The notes: generated by a model from the letters alone, not told the origin. Positions 1-13,274 are shown, counted from the first letter of the stretch. The stretch is 64,000 bases of DNA from Haliclystus octoradiatus (GCA_916610825.1 OU744446.1:31324445-31388444), one strand, 5' to 3'. Translations and numbers: made by a program.

Positions 1-1243
1 TAATATGAAGGATTCAAACAGATGTTCTTAGACTGTTTGGCTATATCGAGTAAATTAAGCTTATGTTATATGCGTATTTGTGGTGTCATGGAGTAGTATG
101 GTTCTTTTTGGCTATATGGCTATAATGCCCAATCTTATTGTATATACCCATACAATAATCCACAGTTCCCACAATGACTCGCAACGTACAGATTAATATA
201 ACCTTTACCTGAGCTTTGTTGCTGACATCACATGAAACAGAAATAAAAAGTGATAAATGAGGCATGGTAAACAATCAGTAGGCTGTCAGGAATTATGGGA
301 AGCTGGAAACGTGGTTATTGGGAGGCCAGTAGAAATTCAAAAGGATTGCAAATGTTAAATTTGTTTGCTTTCTCATTCAATGCAGAATCTTTCTGGCTGC
401 AGAATCTGTGACATCCTGATGGCAGGTTATGTTGGGCACCTACGGGGCGAGCCAGCATGAGGGAGGGTGATTTTTATAGGGCCCAAAAGTTTTTTCTATT
501 ACATTTTGATTATCAAATCTAAGTTTGTTGAAAATCTATCAGAATTTTTTTCATAGCCAAGGGAGATTTTCAGGGTCAAATTCACAAAAACGTTTTCGTC
601 TGGCTTGTGTTGCTCTCTCAATAACTAAGAAAATGTAATAGAGCTAGAAGAACTTATAACAGGTTTAACATATAAATCCAGGGATTTTGTTTACAAGTTG
701 GAATTCTAATTTATTATATATTTAAACAGATTTTAAACGTTAATTAAATTCACTGAAATATTTACACATTGATAAAGTTTGTAATGTAAGTGGTTAACTG
801 GAGCAGCCCGGAACTGGCGTCATGCTATAAAGTGGAGAACAATGCATATTTGAAAATATACGAATAACGAAGCACTTAATCAAGGACGCCGGAGCAGGGA
901 GCGACTGCCCCTCCTACCCTTGACGAAGAGGGCAAGCGGGGACAAGAAATGCCTTTCAGGAAAAATCCAAATCTAAAATCCGATTATGATATAAATATTT
1001 ATATATCTATATCGCTATAATGATTATTAATCCATCCTCATTTATATTATTTTGTCAAATATAGTGTATTGACATGCTATGGTTCGAAAATAAGCTGAAC
1101 TGGTACTATGTACTATGTATTGGTATAAAATAAATGTGATACAAGTGTCTCGATATTAGCTGCGAAACCATTGTGGAAACGTACTCTCTGTGCGCATCGA
1201 GAATTTTTTCTGAAAATTCCCCGGAAATGCCCTTTAAGTCTAC
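1..1243. other. No gene resolved; 3' side of PH-domain gene
   Basis: This stretch lies downstream of the last PH-gene exon I trust. I see no convincing coding exon. A possible tiny minus-strand exon ends at a good donor near position 209, but it is too short to support. The stretch around 865-950 is locally GC-richer than its surroundings. The end of the PH gene may lie here or beyond the left edge. Confidence 0.4.
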
Positions 1244-1276
1244 CTCACTCCCTGCCCCAAGTTGCATCTCGTGTCC
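1244..1276 (-). other. Possible seventh exon of the PH-domain gene
   Basis: On the minus strand a TTATAAGCAG acceptor precedes an open stretch that begins in phase 0, as the preceding exon requires, and reads GHEMQLGAGSE to a GAG|GTAGAC donor. If that donor is not used, the same frame stays open to a stop at 1106, which would make this the terminal exon. Short length and lack of family similarity keep confidence low. Confidence 0.3.
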
Positions 1277-1524
1277 CTGCTTATAATTAACCAAAGAAAG
1301 CAATACATCTTTGGCATAATTTTGTTCTTGAACTGTAAACTTTCATATCCTGAGTCTGATATGATCTAGACTCTAAAGTAAAGTAATCTGCCTCCCGAGC
1401 TGATTAATGATTGAACAATTATTGCACAAATGCACATTACCCTAGTTGAAATGTATATCCTTGTTAATTCTCATTGCATTTTGTGCTTGCACATTACTCC
1501 TGGTTCAAAATAAAATGAATGTAC

Positions 1525-4500
1525 CTGAGTAAGTTCACTTTCAATGATCCCTTCTTGGATTTTTGATGCCCTGTAGATGGAATAAAAACATTGGATTTTA
1601 ATCATGATACAGTCATAGTCATTCTGCACTAATATCAAAACTGTTCAAGGAGGATTAGAAAGTTAAAACTGCTCTCACATGGGCATTAGCATATTTGGGA
1701 GTATCGGTATTGTAATACCTTCGAAATTGCACGATTCTGCAATTTTTCATCTCAAAATCGCACGAGATTTGACTTTTTTATCGGGGGTGTTCACCACACC
1801 CTCCAGTATTTTTGGCCGGGTCTAGGACTACAACAAAATCTTTATCCTTTTCTTCTCCTTCCTTTTTTCCTCCTATTATTCTCTTTCCTTCTTCTCCTTT
1901 CTTTTATCCCTCTCGGATGGTAAGTTTCCCCTAGCCTAGCTAAGACGGCAGAGCAACCGTATTTCAGATTTGACCATATCTGGTCGACTATGGTTAAAAA
2001 GCAAGGAATATTTTAGCATTTTACTGTGATAGAAATTCTGCTACATGATAGCGTTACTCACAGAGTATGACAAATCGTTTAGATTTATGGAATCCTAAAA
2101 CATTTCAACATTTCTTCTGAATTTTTTGTTAAAGCTTTAACAACAAATCATAAAGCTATCAGTTTTCTTTTGAATCATGTCTTGGACACTTTTGTCGGCA
2201 TCTGGTTACTTACCATCGAAACATTGATGAATTTGAAGGGGCTTGGCAGCAATAAACAGATTCAATTTTGCTGAAACAAATTTCAAATGTATGATGTCGA
2301 GAATAAACATTCTGCAAACGTTTTGACTTCTTCCTAGTTGCCTGGAAGTGTGAAAAATAAAAAAATAAAAAATAATATGGCAAATATGTCAAACCTGTAA
2401 TAGCGACCACCTGTATATAGTGATCATTTCAGCCATATACGGAAAACATTGTTCTATTGAATTAAGCCTTGTATATAAGAGCCACAAGATGGGTTTTTGA
2501 ATAGGAAACTGCCTTCAGCTAACTGTCTAATCTGTATCATTTTCAATAATTATTAGTTCATTTGAGAGTTTTTTTGATGATACCTTTCCCAATATTCCAA
2601 ATAAAAATCTGTATGAGTAGTATCCTTTGAATCATTGTGTACAGTAAACCTCTCAAAATGGTTACTTCTATACATGAGCCAACTGTCTATAGTGGTCACT
2701 CATTGTATGTCACAGAAAGTATTTTCTATTGAATCAAACATGTATATAAAGACCACCTGTCTATAGTGGTCAATTTATCTCTAACAGTTGGCTGTTATAT
2801 AAGGGTTATATCATTCTGTGTGTTTTTGTATTGAAACAAAATGTAAGCCATTTGAGAATTAGCTTAGATTGAAAAAAACAACATAAATGTGTAATTACTG
2901 CGGTAATTACTTCAGGAATTACTTACAGCATAAAGATAAGAACCTTAAGTTTTATGAAAATAATGTACGAATATATAAATAAATGATTCATGTACACAAC
3001 AATGACTAATAATGAACGACTATAAATTATAAAACATGGATACCTCTGCATCACTACAAATTATAACTTCCGCATTCTTTAGACCAAAGAATGATACCTT
3101 TTGAAGACCCTAACATAAAACAGATGTCAAATTATCAACAAATTGAAATGTTCAAACAAAATACAGTGCATATAACAGCCAGTTGAGAGAAGCAGTTAAA
3201 TTGACATTGCTAGAGTGACCACCATAGACAGGTGGCTGTTATATAGAGATGACCGATATAACAGGTTTCACTGTATTATCAAATGTAAACTTGTATGGTT
3301 TTAGATGTTTAGTATAGGCTTTAATGTAGAACAAACCTGTTGTGATGGAGGCGTGATAGATATTGGTGGAAGGTCGTCATTTGTATCATGTATGAGAGAT
3401 TTATCCTACAAACAGAAAAATATAATACTGCTATATTACGAATGAGATTATCCAACAACGATGAAATCTACTTCTGAAAAACAGCTTAAAATTTCATAGA
3501 CAATTCCTTTCATTTCTTTATAATAAAATAAATTTAGTATTACTATATTGTTACAGTGTAACCCGCTTATGTGCAATTCGGATAAGTGAAAATCCCGCTT
3601 ATCTGCAACCTGGCTTTGAAACCTGTTAAACAATTTTCTGGTCAATTCCTTGGTAAACAATTTCGGATATCTGAAAATTTGGATAAATGCAATGAACACC
3701 GTTGGCAATTTTGACTTGCACATAAGCTGGTAACACTGTGCATTGACAATACAGGCATGAAAGGAATTTATACAATAATATGGCCTAATTTTAAAACGCC
3801 TAGAATAGCTTTCAGAATTTGGTATATTTAATCTTAATTTAACTAACGTGGGAGTCACAATATGTTCAGGTAACTAGCATCCTAATGGAGCTATGCAATA
3901 AAATAACAAATCAAATATATGCCCTCCTTTCAGGGGTTGGGCAATAGGCATATCACAGATCTGATAGAATCTTGTTGCAGAATGTGCTTATCAGTAAATT
4001 ATAATTTTCTCAAGAAATGTTTAAAAATGTTTACATGTCCATGATTGCATCAACAGGAGGATTAGCTCAGATGGCAGAGCAACCGAACTTCAGATCGGAT
4101 CATATCTGATCGACCGTGGTTCAAATCCCCCTAAGGTCAACTCGGCCTTGACTTTATCTGAAACATCAAATGAGTACCATCTGAGGATGGCGGATGGAAT
4201 GGTCCAGAGGGAATTGCATTGTAAGTAGCTGCGGCGCATCGTTGCGCATTGACAATCGAGACCTATCTGCCATGAAATCTGTTGAAATTGATCTGCAGTG
4301 TCGCGGCTGAGATCAACAAAGAGCATTTAAAATCATTGCTCTCAGCGAAAAAAGCCACTCATCTAGAAATAGAGGAGTGGTACGGGTGCCTTCGGTAGGG
4401 CGACACCGTCTACACTACTACTACTATTGCATCAAATTTGATACTACAAGAATTCTATATCGAACTGAGAAAATTTAGAAATCATCACTTTTCCAGACAT

Positions 4501-7500
4501 TAATGAGACCAAACAGAACATTTAATAATGTCTCACTAAGTATGTTGAGTGTATTATCTTCTATAAAGATTGAGAGCATGTTTTATATATAGTTTACTTA
4601 TATCCGAACAAGGTATTTATCTTTGCTATAATATATTGTGTGATTTGCTAGAGCGTTAAAAATTCTTCATTACTTATCAAAGTTTTCGATATACTAACCG
4701 AAGCTTTCAGATAGATTGCTGTACAAAGTGCAAAAATATAAAAGGCTCTATCAACCACTTACAATAATTGGGAAGTTGGTTCAATTATTTCAGGATTTTC
4801 AAAACTTTTTTGATTAGTTGCTATATAACTGGTTTGATGACCGTTTAATAACGTGAAATTCGGAGTTACAACTAAATAATGCATCGTTCTTGACCTTCTC
4901 ATTACTATATTATTATTATCATCATTATTTACGCTCTGCTATTCACTAGCATTGAGCACTATCCAATTGCCAATATTAAGTTTTAATATTTCTAATATTA
5001 TTACTATGGGAAATTTCTTAGGATTATACTATCCAATCAATGTCAATTTTGCTCATAGTTAAATATCTTCTTTTGAGTTCATGAACTATCTATGGGAAAT
5101 AAATTCACGAACCTTCAGATTAAAATTTCATTGAGTTTAAATCAAATCAAAACAATTGTTATAGATAATATAAGCAAAAAAAATGCATCATCGTAATAAC
5201 AATGTCATTGTTTACATAAACTCAACAACATGATGTCAACGCTACTCCAACAAATAAAATATTAAAATGTTGAGAAATTTTATACCTTGAATAACCGTAA
5301 GTTGGAGCCACATAATTCAACCCAAAGTGTTCTCCAAACAGGATTCTATGATATGAATATGCAAACACATTGTGATTGATAGTTTACTATGTTAAAATGA
5401 AGTTAGCTGTTGATCAGTGTTATTATGGAGCAAATCTACAATCTATGTAGCAGTATAGTCACATAGAAAAAACAAACAATGATAAAGACAGTGCTTTGAC
5501 CATCAGATAATTATTGGAAATAGTCTAGAATTATTCACCGTGATATTCTGAACCAATTAGAGTCAGAAATTATTTTCAAATGTGCACCGGAATTAGTCTC
5601 AGGCCCTTTTCATTTCTATCTGAGTTTTAACGATGGGTCAGTTGATCTTTTTCAAAGGAAAATTTGACTGATTGATTGATTTACTACATTATCCTGTATT
5701 TGTATCACTGTCATCTTTGTTAGTTATTTTCATATAGGTCTAAATAACATTGCTTTGCAGTTGATTGCATCATAATTTATTGTCGATTTCGATGGTTGAC
5801 AAAGATTAGTTCCGATTCTTGTCATTACTGATCTCTTAACAATGGGTTAAGCAGTGGTAGTTGTTCAAGATAAAGACGGTATCCTTCGCAAACGGATACA
5901 AATGATAACTGCAACAATGCTTTGCCATATATATAACATCGCATCGAAAGCCTTCGTTAATTTCTGATTGTGAAGGTGAACTTCAATTTTTACTTCAATG
6001 TCAAGATATTGTCAGCTGCTTACAAACACTGTTCAGATCGTAATTTGTATTCAATTAAAAACATTTACAATTTTGTATTCTTTTTTATCGATGATTAATT
6101 ACACAAATAAAAAATAACAAACGCTAGGACAAAATAGACAAAATAATCATAATTCAAAATGTTATCTTCACTGCATCTAAATACATCGCTCATAATGCCA
6201 TATTCCCACGCGGTTCCCTCGTTTTATAGTGTATATCCCGGACATTGGGAGGTTACTTCTTTAGATAGAGAAACATTTTCTATTTGTACAAGTTTTTCAT
6301 GCATTTTTACTTTTCGCGATCATTAGGCCTACTCCCTCCCAAAATGCAGTCAAAGTGATGCTTTTGGAATATTTTGTGGCTCACTCTTTTTCCGCCACCA
6401 GGAACCCATTTACTTTCCAACAGAGGGTTTACACCGGACAAAAAACTTAACACCAAATGAAAATCTGTTTCCAGAATGATAGATTCAACGTTCAGCTGAA
6501 GATATACATATATACTTTATATAGATTTGAGGTCCAACAAACGAGAAAGAAGTCCCTAAAGTCAAAAGTTTTGGATCTTTTTCTTCCAAGTGTTTTTGAG
6601 GTTGGCACCTCTTTACTACTTTTTGTAGACAAAGTTATTTTAATTCCCATTGACTATACAGAGAAAGAGCGCAGAGACTACTCACAGCAATAATCTTATT
6701 TAAGCTAAACCGTAAAGAGGTGTAGCCTCTTGAAAAAAATTCAATTTTGCATTTTTTTGACTTTAGAGACTTATATCTCTTTGGTTGGACCTCAAATATT
6801 GATAACAACATATCTGCATATTGAGCTTTGAAATGATCATTCTGAAAGCAGATTGTCATTTGGATCAGCCGTTTTTTAATTTGAGAGAAAAACACGAAAC
6901 GCCAAGTGTTTTGCCTGTCTAAACCCTCTTATCCTCCGGTCTTAAACCCTCTAAACCCGGGATATACACTTATACAGGTGCGATCTGATGTACAATATAG
7001 ATAATTAGTATTCATTAGTTTCAATATATTTATAGAATTGTTATTTTGTAATTAGTTTTGATATTATAGCATAAAGATTAATGTTTGTTAAATTACAATA
7101 TAAGGATAGTTAATATTGTATTCGTTCTATGATTGGTTAGTTACACTTATTAATGTTTGTTAAATTATCATATAAGGATCGTAGATATTGTATTATATTT
7201 TATGATTGGTTAGCCTCATTTTAACATGCCTCATTCCCAGACCTATATATATATAAATACATTAAGGTGCGGTCATTCTTCACCTTGTGTTGTTGGTAGA
7301 ATCATATTGTTGTTTATTGCGTTATTAAGTTAACTACAACAGGAAAGCAGAATACAATAGACCTCATTTAATTATTTTTGGAAATTCCTTTCCTTATTTG
7401 GTAAATCAGACGTGCACAATATAATTGAGCCTATAGAACAATAATAAAGTTCTATAATAAATTGTACCTTGATTTTCTTTCCAGTGTAAGTAATTTGACA

Positions 7501-10500
7501 TACATTCATATAACCCCACTAAACAGAAATAATAAGTTTTATCAGTTAGGTCTAGTTATGCAATAAATAAACACAGGTGACATATGTTATTCTACATACA
7601 TGGAGACAACTGAAGTCGACATCAATTGAGTTCAAGCTTTGAATTGAGTTCTACAACAAAAACAAGTACGGTGCAAACAAAAGTTGAGTGTAATTCATTT
7701 TGCTATTAATTCAAAATTGAAAAATTCAGATTTAAATAAATAAGATAAAGAATTTGCTAATACTATTCAATACAGTACAGTCAAACTTGGTTAATATCCC
7801 CTCTTTTAATGTCCTTCCTTGCTTAATATCCCCACATAAAAATGATTTCTATTTTCCATGCTCCATACAAAGGGGGGATAGTAAGCAACTTCGACTGTAT
7901 CTGACTGATCTATAGTTTACTAGTGTTGGGAGTTATCAGTGATTGTGTATTGGGGTCAATCAGGAATTAGGGGAAAAGGAAATCCCCACTATTTAATGTC
8001 AATTAGAGACTGCTGAGTCATGTTTCAAATATTCCTTGAATTCAAGAAGGGACGTCCCCAATATGGGGTTCTATTAGGGGTATTTAGGTTGAGACAACCC
8101 TTTGACGGCATGGATAGCCAGAAAATCTCCTTCTAATTGTTTACACTCAACAAAATAGAGAGCCAAATAAACCAATGTTCAAATTCTCTTTCTTGATTTA
8201 AATTCTAGTTGAAAACTGCTTTAATTTCTCCTCATCCTACTAAAACTAACTTTAACAAATTCTGCTCATTAATCCAATGATTATACTGTAGCAATGAAAT
8301 TAAGCATAAAATATAAAGAAATGAATGAGACATATGGACTATTGTGAGTTCCACTCCGAATACCGAACATGACTACCATAACTCCAATTTACAGTTGCAT
8401 TACCCGGTTCTGACTCTGCCGGACAATTGAGCAACTCCGTAAATTGATGACTCGGCATCTCCCTTTTAACAAAAACCCTTGGCATGGCGTTGCTTTCAAT
8501 GTATCTTCTAGCCTATACCACTTCAGGAATTTATCTTATCAACTAATGTTCCCCAGAAGCCAGAGCCATTGATCTGCCTCTGATGTCTCTGCCAGAAACT
8601 ACTCCTAGGCTTAATGTCCTTACGTGCCAGACTACAGGGAAGGTCGCTTATGAAATATCAAGAGAGAGAGAGAGTGCAAAACTTTAAAACTACAATATCA
8701 AGGTGTAGGCCTACAATATGATACAAGAACGCCATTGAAGTTGAAGTGCAGTAGTAAATGTGCGATATTCAGTTTAACTCATAGTCATGTAGCCTAGCCT
8801 CTTGTTCATGCAATATATACAATCTGTTCTCTTCTCAATATATTCATTCTGTTGATAACTCCACTGCGTGTATATCTTGAGTCATCGTTCTAACGATTAT
8901 CATGCATGGCGCTGCGAGTTCGTGTTTAACTCAAATTCTTTCAATTTCAATTTTTTATATTATTACTTAGTTTAAATATTTATATGTATTTTTTAATTAT
9001 TCACTATGGATGATGATCACAATAGTGATATCACCGATGATCTTTTTGCCGGTCCTGGTAGTTCTAATGCAATTAACAACAAATTCTACTGCATATCGAA
9101 TACCGTCATCAATCAAAGCACCTTACCTCGACATCTCTACAGATAGAGGAGAAAATTTTGAAATATGGTACAATCGCTGGGACGCATATTATACCGTTTC
9201 TGGATTACAAGATCAACCAACTGCCTCACAGTTAGCTGTATTGAAATTATGTTTATCTACCGACACACTTAAAGTTGTACGGAATCTGGCACTTTCAACT
9301 GAAGATGAAAAGCTGCCATCGAAATTCATAGAGGCAATTATGTTATAATATTTTATGTTAATCTTATTATTGTTATTGTTGTTTGATAACGAGGCAGTCT
9401 TTGAGTTTTTCCAAGATGGCTACTTGACCACATGTTGTATTTACTGCTTCATCTTTCTCTGAGTATTTTCTACTTATTATAACAAATTAGACGTCACATT
9501 AGAGGACAGATCAATGTCGTCATTGAATGTCGTAATTTTAACCAACGTGATCAACAATCTGGTGAAAACTTCGACGATTGGCTGACAAATTTACGTGAGT
9601 TACTCAAAACGTGTGCTTATTGTTTGCATTGTTGTACTGTATTTGCAATACTGAAGACACTGTCTTACGTGACCGCATAGTTAGCGGAATTCACGACAGT
9701 GAAATTACACAAAAATTGTTATCTATCGAAAACTTAACTTTACGTAAGGCAATAACATTATGTCGCTCCGAAGAAGCGGCCAAATTACACCGAAATGCTA
9801 TTAAAGGAGACAGCGAGACAGGAATGAATGCTGTGTCCAACTATAAAAACAATATTTCGCAATCATGTACGCCGAAGGCAGCTACCACCGTCACCCCAAA
9901 AACCAACCAGGATATTACTAACTGTAATTATTGTGGGCGTCAATCCCACGACCGCGAGAGCTGTCCTGCTCGCAATAGATTTTGTGGCTCATGTGGAAGT
10001 AAAGGACATTTTTCGAATGTGTGCCGCACTAAACCAGCAACTAAACAGACACAAAGTCGTAATAATTCTACTCATGTGGGCTCATTATTATTAGCCTCTA
10101 CCGTTGGCCGACAAGCCCCTACAATTGATATTAAAATTGGTGGGCCTATTGTGAAACCAAGCACTATTACTGTTATGCCTGATACTGGTGCTGACATTAC
10201 TGCAGCTGGTATCGATTTCCTACGCAAATCGAACATAGACAAAAACAATCTATTACCATCTGATATTAAGCCTCGAGCTCCGTCGGACACATAATTAAAG
10301 TGATCGGCAGATTCCCGGCTGAATTTACCCTTGACACTAAAACTGTTTTTGATGATGTGTATATCTTAGATGGTGCCGAAGGGGTATTTATGTCTTGGTA
10401 TACAAGCCGCTCACTGGGCATTTTACCTCCTAATTATCAATCACAAATGGAAACTGAAGTCACCACATCAAATAGACATTTTAAACCATCATTGAATCAA

Positions 10501-11466
10501 TTATCCGACAATCATAGTCAAACGAGTAGTGGTCTTAGTGAAACCGCCCTTACAAATATCATGAGTGACTATTCTGACGTCTTCGACGGCGTCGTTAAAT
10601 CTATGCCTGGTGAAACATTTAAAATTAGTCTTGGAGATGACGCTGCACTGCTGTACCTTATCATACAGTAAATAAATTGTAAAATGCATGCGACATACAG
10701 CTTGAAAAATTATCATCAAAACTGTAAAACATATATACAACTTTTTTAATTTCAAAGTTCAAACAATAATTTAATGAAGTTATATTAGGGGTAAACCCCC
10801 AAAACTTTCTGAGGAGCAAAATTGAGCAAGATGAGCAATTTTGGGCAACATTTTATAATCTCCAGAGTGCAACTGCTCTCTCTGCAGTCTGTTACGCGAT
10901 TGTTACCAACTTTTGTTATTAGACCTAATTGTGATTGTCCCATAAACGGGGTGACAACCCCATAAATAAATCAAACTATCAAGGTGTATTTCTAATTTGT
11001 TTTAATATGCTAAATCCTTGCAAAATCTAAACATTAATTATTTCTACTAACCACAAATTTATTTTGGAAAGAGTGTTGATAAAACAGAAATAACTTTGTG
11101 TGAAATCAGGTGATGCTAGGTGATGACATGTAGAATCACGAGTCAGTCTTAGCCCTTTAGACATAACAAAGTTTTTGAGGTGAAATTAAGCCACTTGAAA
11201 GTTTGAACAGCTCAGTCAAATTATATTATCTGTCAGAACAGTCAGGCAGCTTTCTATTGGTGAAGACTCTTTGCTCCCTATTCGCTTCAAGATATGGACA
11301 AAGAAGTAAGCAAAGACGTCACATATAATTCTCAAAAGAGTTTGTTTATCAAAATATATCTAACCTTCCGTTTCTCCGCATGAACAGTTTCGAGTTTGTC
11401 GTTAGTTTGTTGTCCTTCGGGATTTATTTGCCGGGCTTCCAGTGAACCAAAAACTTCCTTTTCCAT
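1525..11466 (-). CDS. PH-domain protein (partial at C-terminus)
   Basis: I built this from six minus-strand exons whose phases all match: 11365-11466 (start), 5286-5345, 3337-3405, 3044-3109, 2214-2341 and 1525-1570. The product so far is 156 residues. It starts at an ATG with an in-frame TAG 12 bases upstream. Residues 35-54 (NPVWRTLWVELCGSNLRLFK) are the classic first strands of a pleckstrin-homology domain. Residues 100-156 contain the last strands and C-terminal helix, with HHTFEICF, then YCCQAPSNSSMFRW carrying the invariant PH tryptophan, then ASKIQEGI. PH domains bind phosphoinositides or proteins and recruit their host to membranes. Loops between strands are enlarged. The rest of the protein, and so its class (GAP, GEF, adaptor), is unknown. 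Intron 1 carries an antisense retroelement. The next gene is divergent, 1.8 kb away. Confidence 0.72.
1920..2000 (+). mobile_element. SINE-1 head fragment
   Basis: TAGCTAAGACGGCAGAGCAACC followed by a pyrimidine-purine palindrome and TATGGTT is a decayed copy of the tRNA-like head of the SINE at 4054. The body is missing. Confidence 0.5.
2642..2815. mobile_element. Mariner-like MITE, family B, diverged copy
   Basis: It begins CAGTAAACCTCTC and contains the family phrases CTGTCTATAGTGGTCA (twice) and GGCTGTTATATA. These match the copies at 3165, 16176 and 19168. The right end is not clearly preserved. Confidence 0.5.
3165..3273. mobile_element. Mariner-like MITE, family B
   Basis: It starts CAGTGCATATAACAGCC and ends AACAGGTTTCACTG, flanked on both sides by TA. 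The length is 109 bp. It lies in an intron of the PH gene between the exons at 3044-3109 and 3337-3405. Confidence 0.6.
3554..3738. mobile_element. Mariner-like MITE, family A, copy 1
   Basis: The element is 185 bp with terminal inverted repeats of about 23 bp. The left end is CAGTGTAACCCGCTTATGTG and the right end is its near-perfect complement ending CACTG, with TA before the left end. A copy of the same length lies at 26159-26343. Confidence 0.75.
4054..4425 (+). mobile_element. tRNA-derived SINE (SINE-1), intact copy
   Basis: A tRNA-like head carries an A box (TTAGCTCAGATGGC) and a B box (GGTTCAAATCC). It is followed by an unrelated body of about 290 bp and a short CTACTACTA tail. A 10-bp target duplication ATTGCATCAA flanks it at 4044-4053 and 4426-4435. 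The intact duplication and promoter boxes mark this as the best master-like copy in the window. It sits in intron 2 of the PH gene. Confidence 0.85.
6229..6970. mobile_element. Fold-back element, piggyBac-like ends, copy 1
   Basis: It starts AGTGTATATCCCGGACATTG and ends GGGATATACACT. Long inner arms of about 200 bp (around 6450-6640 and 6690-6900) are imperfect complements. It is related over the arms to the element at 40530-41457. No clean target duplication is seen here. No transposase ORF is present. Confidence 0.65.
7778..7897. mobile_element. Mariner-like MITE, family C
   Basis: It is 120 bp, starting CAGTCAAACTTGGTTAATAT and ending CTTCGACTG, with TA on both sides. Diverged relatives containing CTTGCTTAATA lie at about 34380-34549 and 45884-46047. 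Confidence 0.65.
9611..10294 (+). pseudogene. gag nucleocapsid and protease segment of the retroelement
   Basis: This is the longest open part of the element. It holds a capsid C-terminal segment (RDRIVSGIHD, then LTLRKAITLCR) typical of Ty3-type gag. Two zinc knuckles follow, one of CxxCGxxxHxxxxC form at about 9925-9965 and one at about 9980-10025. A retropepsin active-site motif, DTGADIT, lies at about 10180-10200. These domains normally package RNA and process the polyprotein. The frame stops at 10292-10294, and a related frame resumes at 10300. Confidence 0.75.
10300..10671 (+). pseudogene. Post-protease segment of the retroelement, truncated
   Basis: This open segment follows the protease in a new frame. 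It has the composition of the linker that precedes reverse transcriptase in Ty3-type pol (for example ESDVFDG-like ...YSDVFDGVV...). It ends in ordinary AT-rich DNA before any reverse-transcriptase motif, so the element was truncated or deleted here. Confidence 0.55.
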
Positions 11467-13248
11467 TTTGCAAACAAACTATTGATGCTGAGTATTATCA
11501 ACACATAAAATCTTCATTTGATTTTGGTGAAGGCAAAAGAGCAGCTGCAAGCTGTAGGTTAGACTTGAGGTTTACATCTTGGTTAATCCGTCGTTTATTT
11601 GAAGGTGAGTTTGCTTTTGTCTAGTGGTCATTTGTTGTAGAGGTTGGCGACTTAACAGAGCCAATTTTGATGATATGAAATGATAATTCTCTGACAAGTA
11701 ATTTAAATTTCTGTTTGCTTTGATTTTTGCCTGGACAGTTTTTCCAGCTTTCTGGATGTGATTTTCATTTTTGTATGAACAGAGGCAGCGATATAATTCA
11801 TATATCAAATCGAGGCATTCCTATTTTTAGATTTTGCTCGCTCTATAAAATAAGGAAAGTGATATAAAGGAAAACGTGGCTGTGGCAATCTTGGTTTCAA
11901 TGATCACAAGTTGATACAGACTACACAACACTTTTCAGTTTCCCGCCACAGTAATGAAATTAGTTTTATTATGTCGAATAATTCCAATTTGAAAGCAACC
12001 ATATACCATACATTATGACCATTTGCATATCACCTGCCCCGCGAGGCCATTTGATGTATGCGACCATCTCTCAAAAAGCTATTCAAAGTAGGGTTACGAT
12101 TTCAACAAATTAGATTTTCTATATTTTTGGTACAATTTTACTGTTTACTTGGTTTGGTTCATGAGCATTCTCAATTGTGATATTTATCAAGATACAATAT
12201 TATGACTAATTTATTGACTAGGATACTATTAATACAAATAATAAAATGCATAGACAATGTGGTTTGAGTTAGGAGTACGCTGTTTTAATTAATGATACCG
12301 CATCAATTTCTTCAATATTTAACATTTGTAGCTACTGTATCTGTAGGCCTGTCATTATCTCACACACCATCGAGATCGAAATTAATTGGAAACTAAGTTA
12401 TTTTTCTCGAACATGAGCAGATTGTTATGTGTCAAAGCTGAGTAATAATCATGACAGAAATAAACATCAGCTGAATGTGAATTACAATTTGTTTCTTTAA
12501 TTGAAACCCAGTCTTCTGCTCAGATCTGGATGTGAGATGAGAATGGGGCAATCGATCGTAGCTGATAGAATATGACTATTGGGCCTTTGGCCTAATTAAC
12601 CGCCTATAAAATATTCTCGCAGAAGCTTCTGATCTGATGACTAAATAAACGCGATAAAAATATTGAATGTTACTAGAACCGCAGAGAAATGGTTAAACAG
12701 CATAACATATCAATATTGGTATCCAGCGAAACCGTCTTCATAGATTATATTCAATTGCATTAAGAGGATACTTTAAAAAACATCTAAACAATTAGTAATA
12801 TATTTTGAAATTATCACCTGTGATCTAAGAGCTTGGACTGTTCAAAATGATGACGGATTAATTGATAATCATAATAATTATGATCATATAATATTGCTCC
12901 AATGAGCATTTGAATAGTGCACTTCACTTCTATAACGACCAACTTTGATTCTGATTAAATTGACCGCTGCTGGCAGGTGATATTACAAAGAATTGTATGA
13001 CTCAGGCAAATCCTTCAACCTTTTAACAACACGGCAACAAATTGTTTAACACAATTATCGATAAGGATGGTATTACATATTAATCTTTTAATTAGAAAAT
13101 GACCTCGGGTATTGTGAATGTTTTCAGCAGAATTGAGCAATACCTGGTAATTTTACCAAGTTATTTAAATCATGCATCAATCAAAAAGGATTTTAGTGTT
13201 CTTCAATTAAAATGATAGTCTGATTTTAAACATTTCAACTCTTTGCAG
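11467..13248. promoter_or_regulatory. Divergent intergenic region, PH gene / coiled-coil gene
   Basis: This separates the start of the minus-strand PH gene from the leader exon of the plus-strand coiled-coil gene. It probably holds both promoters and an untranslated first exon of the coiled-coil gene. No TATA box or motif stands out, and I see no other coding exon. Confidence 0.4.
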
Positions 13249-13274
13249 GATAAAATTTTAGAAATTTCTCAATA

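Larger units (their letters stand above)
9007..10671 (+). mobile_element. Decayed gag/protease retroelement, no polymerase
   Basis: An LTR-type (Ty3-like) retroelement remnant lies antisense in intron 1 of the PH gene. The gag-like start at 9007 passes into another frame by about 9120. About 130 bp at 9350-9480 interrupts the gag coding region, and a further frameshift falls near 9620-9660. The protein then runs open through two zinc knuckles and an aspartic-protease motif to 10294. No reverse transcriptase, integrase or LTRs are visible, so the copy is 3'-truncated and cannot be functional. Confidence 0.75.

Noticed and set aside
2214-2272. Alternative PH-gene exon starting at an internal acceptor and reading PLQIHQCFDG
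   Set aside because: The longer exon from 2341 has a far better pyrimidine tract, matches phase, and gives a proper PH strand and Trp helix.
4056-4135. Genuine tRNA gene
   Set aside because: A and B boxes are present, but the sequence continues into a body shared with other copies and is bounded by a target duplication at the far end, so it is the head of a SINE.
6457-6895. Small ORFs in both strands around 6.4-6.9 kb, and their look-alikes at 40.5-41.4 kb
   Set aside because: They fall in arms of fold-back elements and mirror each other; no transposase motif is present.
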